From CAZFQD01 sp964520885 (lineage in GTDB: Bacteria > Bacillota > Clostridia > Oscillospirales > SIG519), in NCBI GenBank assembly GCA_964520885.1, contig CAZFQD010000119.1, forward strand, positions 1 through 6,623: a stretch of DNA of 6,623 bases, read 5' to 3'. A program made the translations under genes and the position numbers. This document shows, in pieces, positions 6,361 through 6,623 of this stretch (its first letter is position 1; each line of letters opens with the position of its first letter). The notes below the pieces were generated by a model, which was given only the letters and a program-made list of their open reading frames with translations, had not been told where the DNA came from and did not search any database.

Positions 6361-6509
6361 ATTAGAAAAAGCAGAAAAAGCTTTTTCTAATCACAGTAAA
6401 TGCTGTGCAGTGCTAAACACACTGGCTCATAGCATTGAACTATATTATTGTGCCTTTGGCACTGTGCCACTTTTAGTGGCACATAGAAAACATTTTCTAT
6501 GTTTTCTAT
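6361..6509 (-). promoter_or_regulatory. Array of back-to-back inverted repeats forming the structured 5' leader of the secreted beta-helix gene
   Basis: Six perfect stems lie almost end to end: 6361-6371 with 6381-6391 (11 bp); 6392-6396 with 6403-6407 (5 bp); 6408-6412 with 6420-6424 (5 bp); 6450-6454 with 6458-6462 (5 bp); 6464-6470 with 6476-6482 (7 bp, GTGCCAC/GTGGCAC); and 6483-6493 with 6499-6509 (11 bp). A weak seventh (ATAG/CTAT, 6429-6432 with 6440-6443) fills the only gap. No open frame of note crosses it. It begins close to the predicted transcription start and ends about 40 bases before the SD. I recognise no known riboswitch. It may be a regulatory RNA leader, an mRNA-stabilising 5' structure, or a small palindromic mobile repeat. 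Confidence 0.7.
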
Positions 6510-6517
6510 AAATAATT

Positions 6518-6523
6518 AGTATA
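6518..6523 (-). promoter_or_regulatory. Probable -10 box (TATACT) of the main promoter
   Basis: The minus strand reads TTATACTAATTATTTATAG, with TATACT one base from the consensus. The -35 region is weak (TTAAAA about 16 bases upstream). Transcription from here would start near 6510, right at the first 11-bp hairpin of the leader. A perfect TTGACA at 6557-6562 is too far away to pair with it. Confidence 0.45.
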
Positions 6524-6623
6524 AGAAAAATATTTGCTATTTTAACAGTACAAATTTGTCAACAACCAATCCCCCTTTCTTAAATAAATTCCTAATTCAC
6601 CTCCTATAAATATACTTTGATAT
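6524..6623 (-). other. Gene-free upstream region with SD-like motifs but no start codon
   Basis: This stretch contains AGGAGGTG (6598-6605), a near-full anti-SD match, and GAAAGGGGG (6571-6579). Neither has an ATG, GTG or TTG at usable spacing that opens more than a handful of codons. It also carries TTGACA at 6557-6562. I see no gene here. It may be a decayed leader ORF, or the edge of something outside the window. Confidence 0.4.

Noticed and set aside
6361..6391. Rho-independent terminator of an upstream gene
   Set aside because: The 11-bp stem is A/U-rich and is followed on the minus strand by GCGAAATAG with no U-tract. On the plus strand it is followed by CACAG. It fits a leader structure better.
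6539..6562. TTGACA (6557-6562) with TAAAAT (6539-6544) as the main promoter
   Set aside because: The spacing is 12 bases, too short for a sigma-A promoter. At 17 bases the hexamer is TAGCAA, which is poor. TATACT further down is a better -10.

Overview
The window looks like an accessory stretch of a low-GC Gram-positive bacterium, most likely a clostridial Bacillota. The sequence is AT-rich, the Shine-Dalgarno (SD) sites are purine-rich, one gene uses a TTG start, one surface protein has a Pro-Thr linker with a sortase-like tail, and one gene encodes a PrsA/SurA-type foldase. I cannot name a species. Every supported gene is on the minus strand, so the window is read from right to left.

Right to left, the layout is as follows. 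(1) 6304-6623 has no gene. It holds a promoter-like -10 box and then a compact run of inverted repeats (6361-6509), which would form the 5' leader of the first gene. (2) 4366-6303 encodes a secreted right-handed beta-helix protein with a C-terminal beta-sandwich that probably binds carbohydrate. (3) A strong hairpin sits in the gap at 4271-4294. (4) 3161-4243 encodes a membrane-anchored or exported PrsA/SurA-like protein that starts at TTG and has a degenerate parvulin region. (5) 1026-3062 encodes a large beta-helix protein with no signal peptide, of the type found in glycan-degradation loci. (6) 103-909 is gene wreckage. It holds an internally deleted, frame-shifted remnant of a uroporphyrinogen-decarboxylase (URO-D) superfamily gene, joined to the 3' end of an unrelated surface-protein gene. 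That second remnant has a Pro-Thr linker, a beta-rich domain and a truncated LPXTG-like tail.

A plausible shared job for the three intact genes is polysaccharide use. The secreted beta-helix protein would bind or cleave a polymer outside the cell, the foldase would help exported proteins fold, and the cytoplasmic beta-helix enzyme would act on imported oligosaccharides. The substrate cannot be read from the sequence. The two signals most worth checking are the hairpin array in front of the first gene and the chimeric junction at 605-635. I found no CRISPR array, tRNA, rRNA, transposase or integrase.
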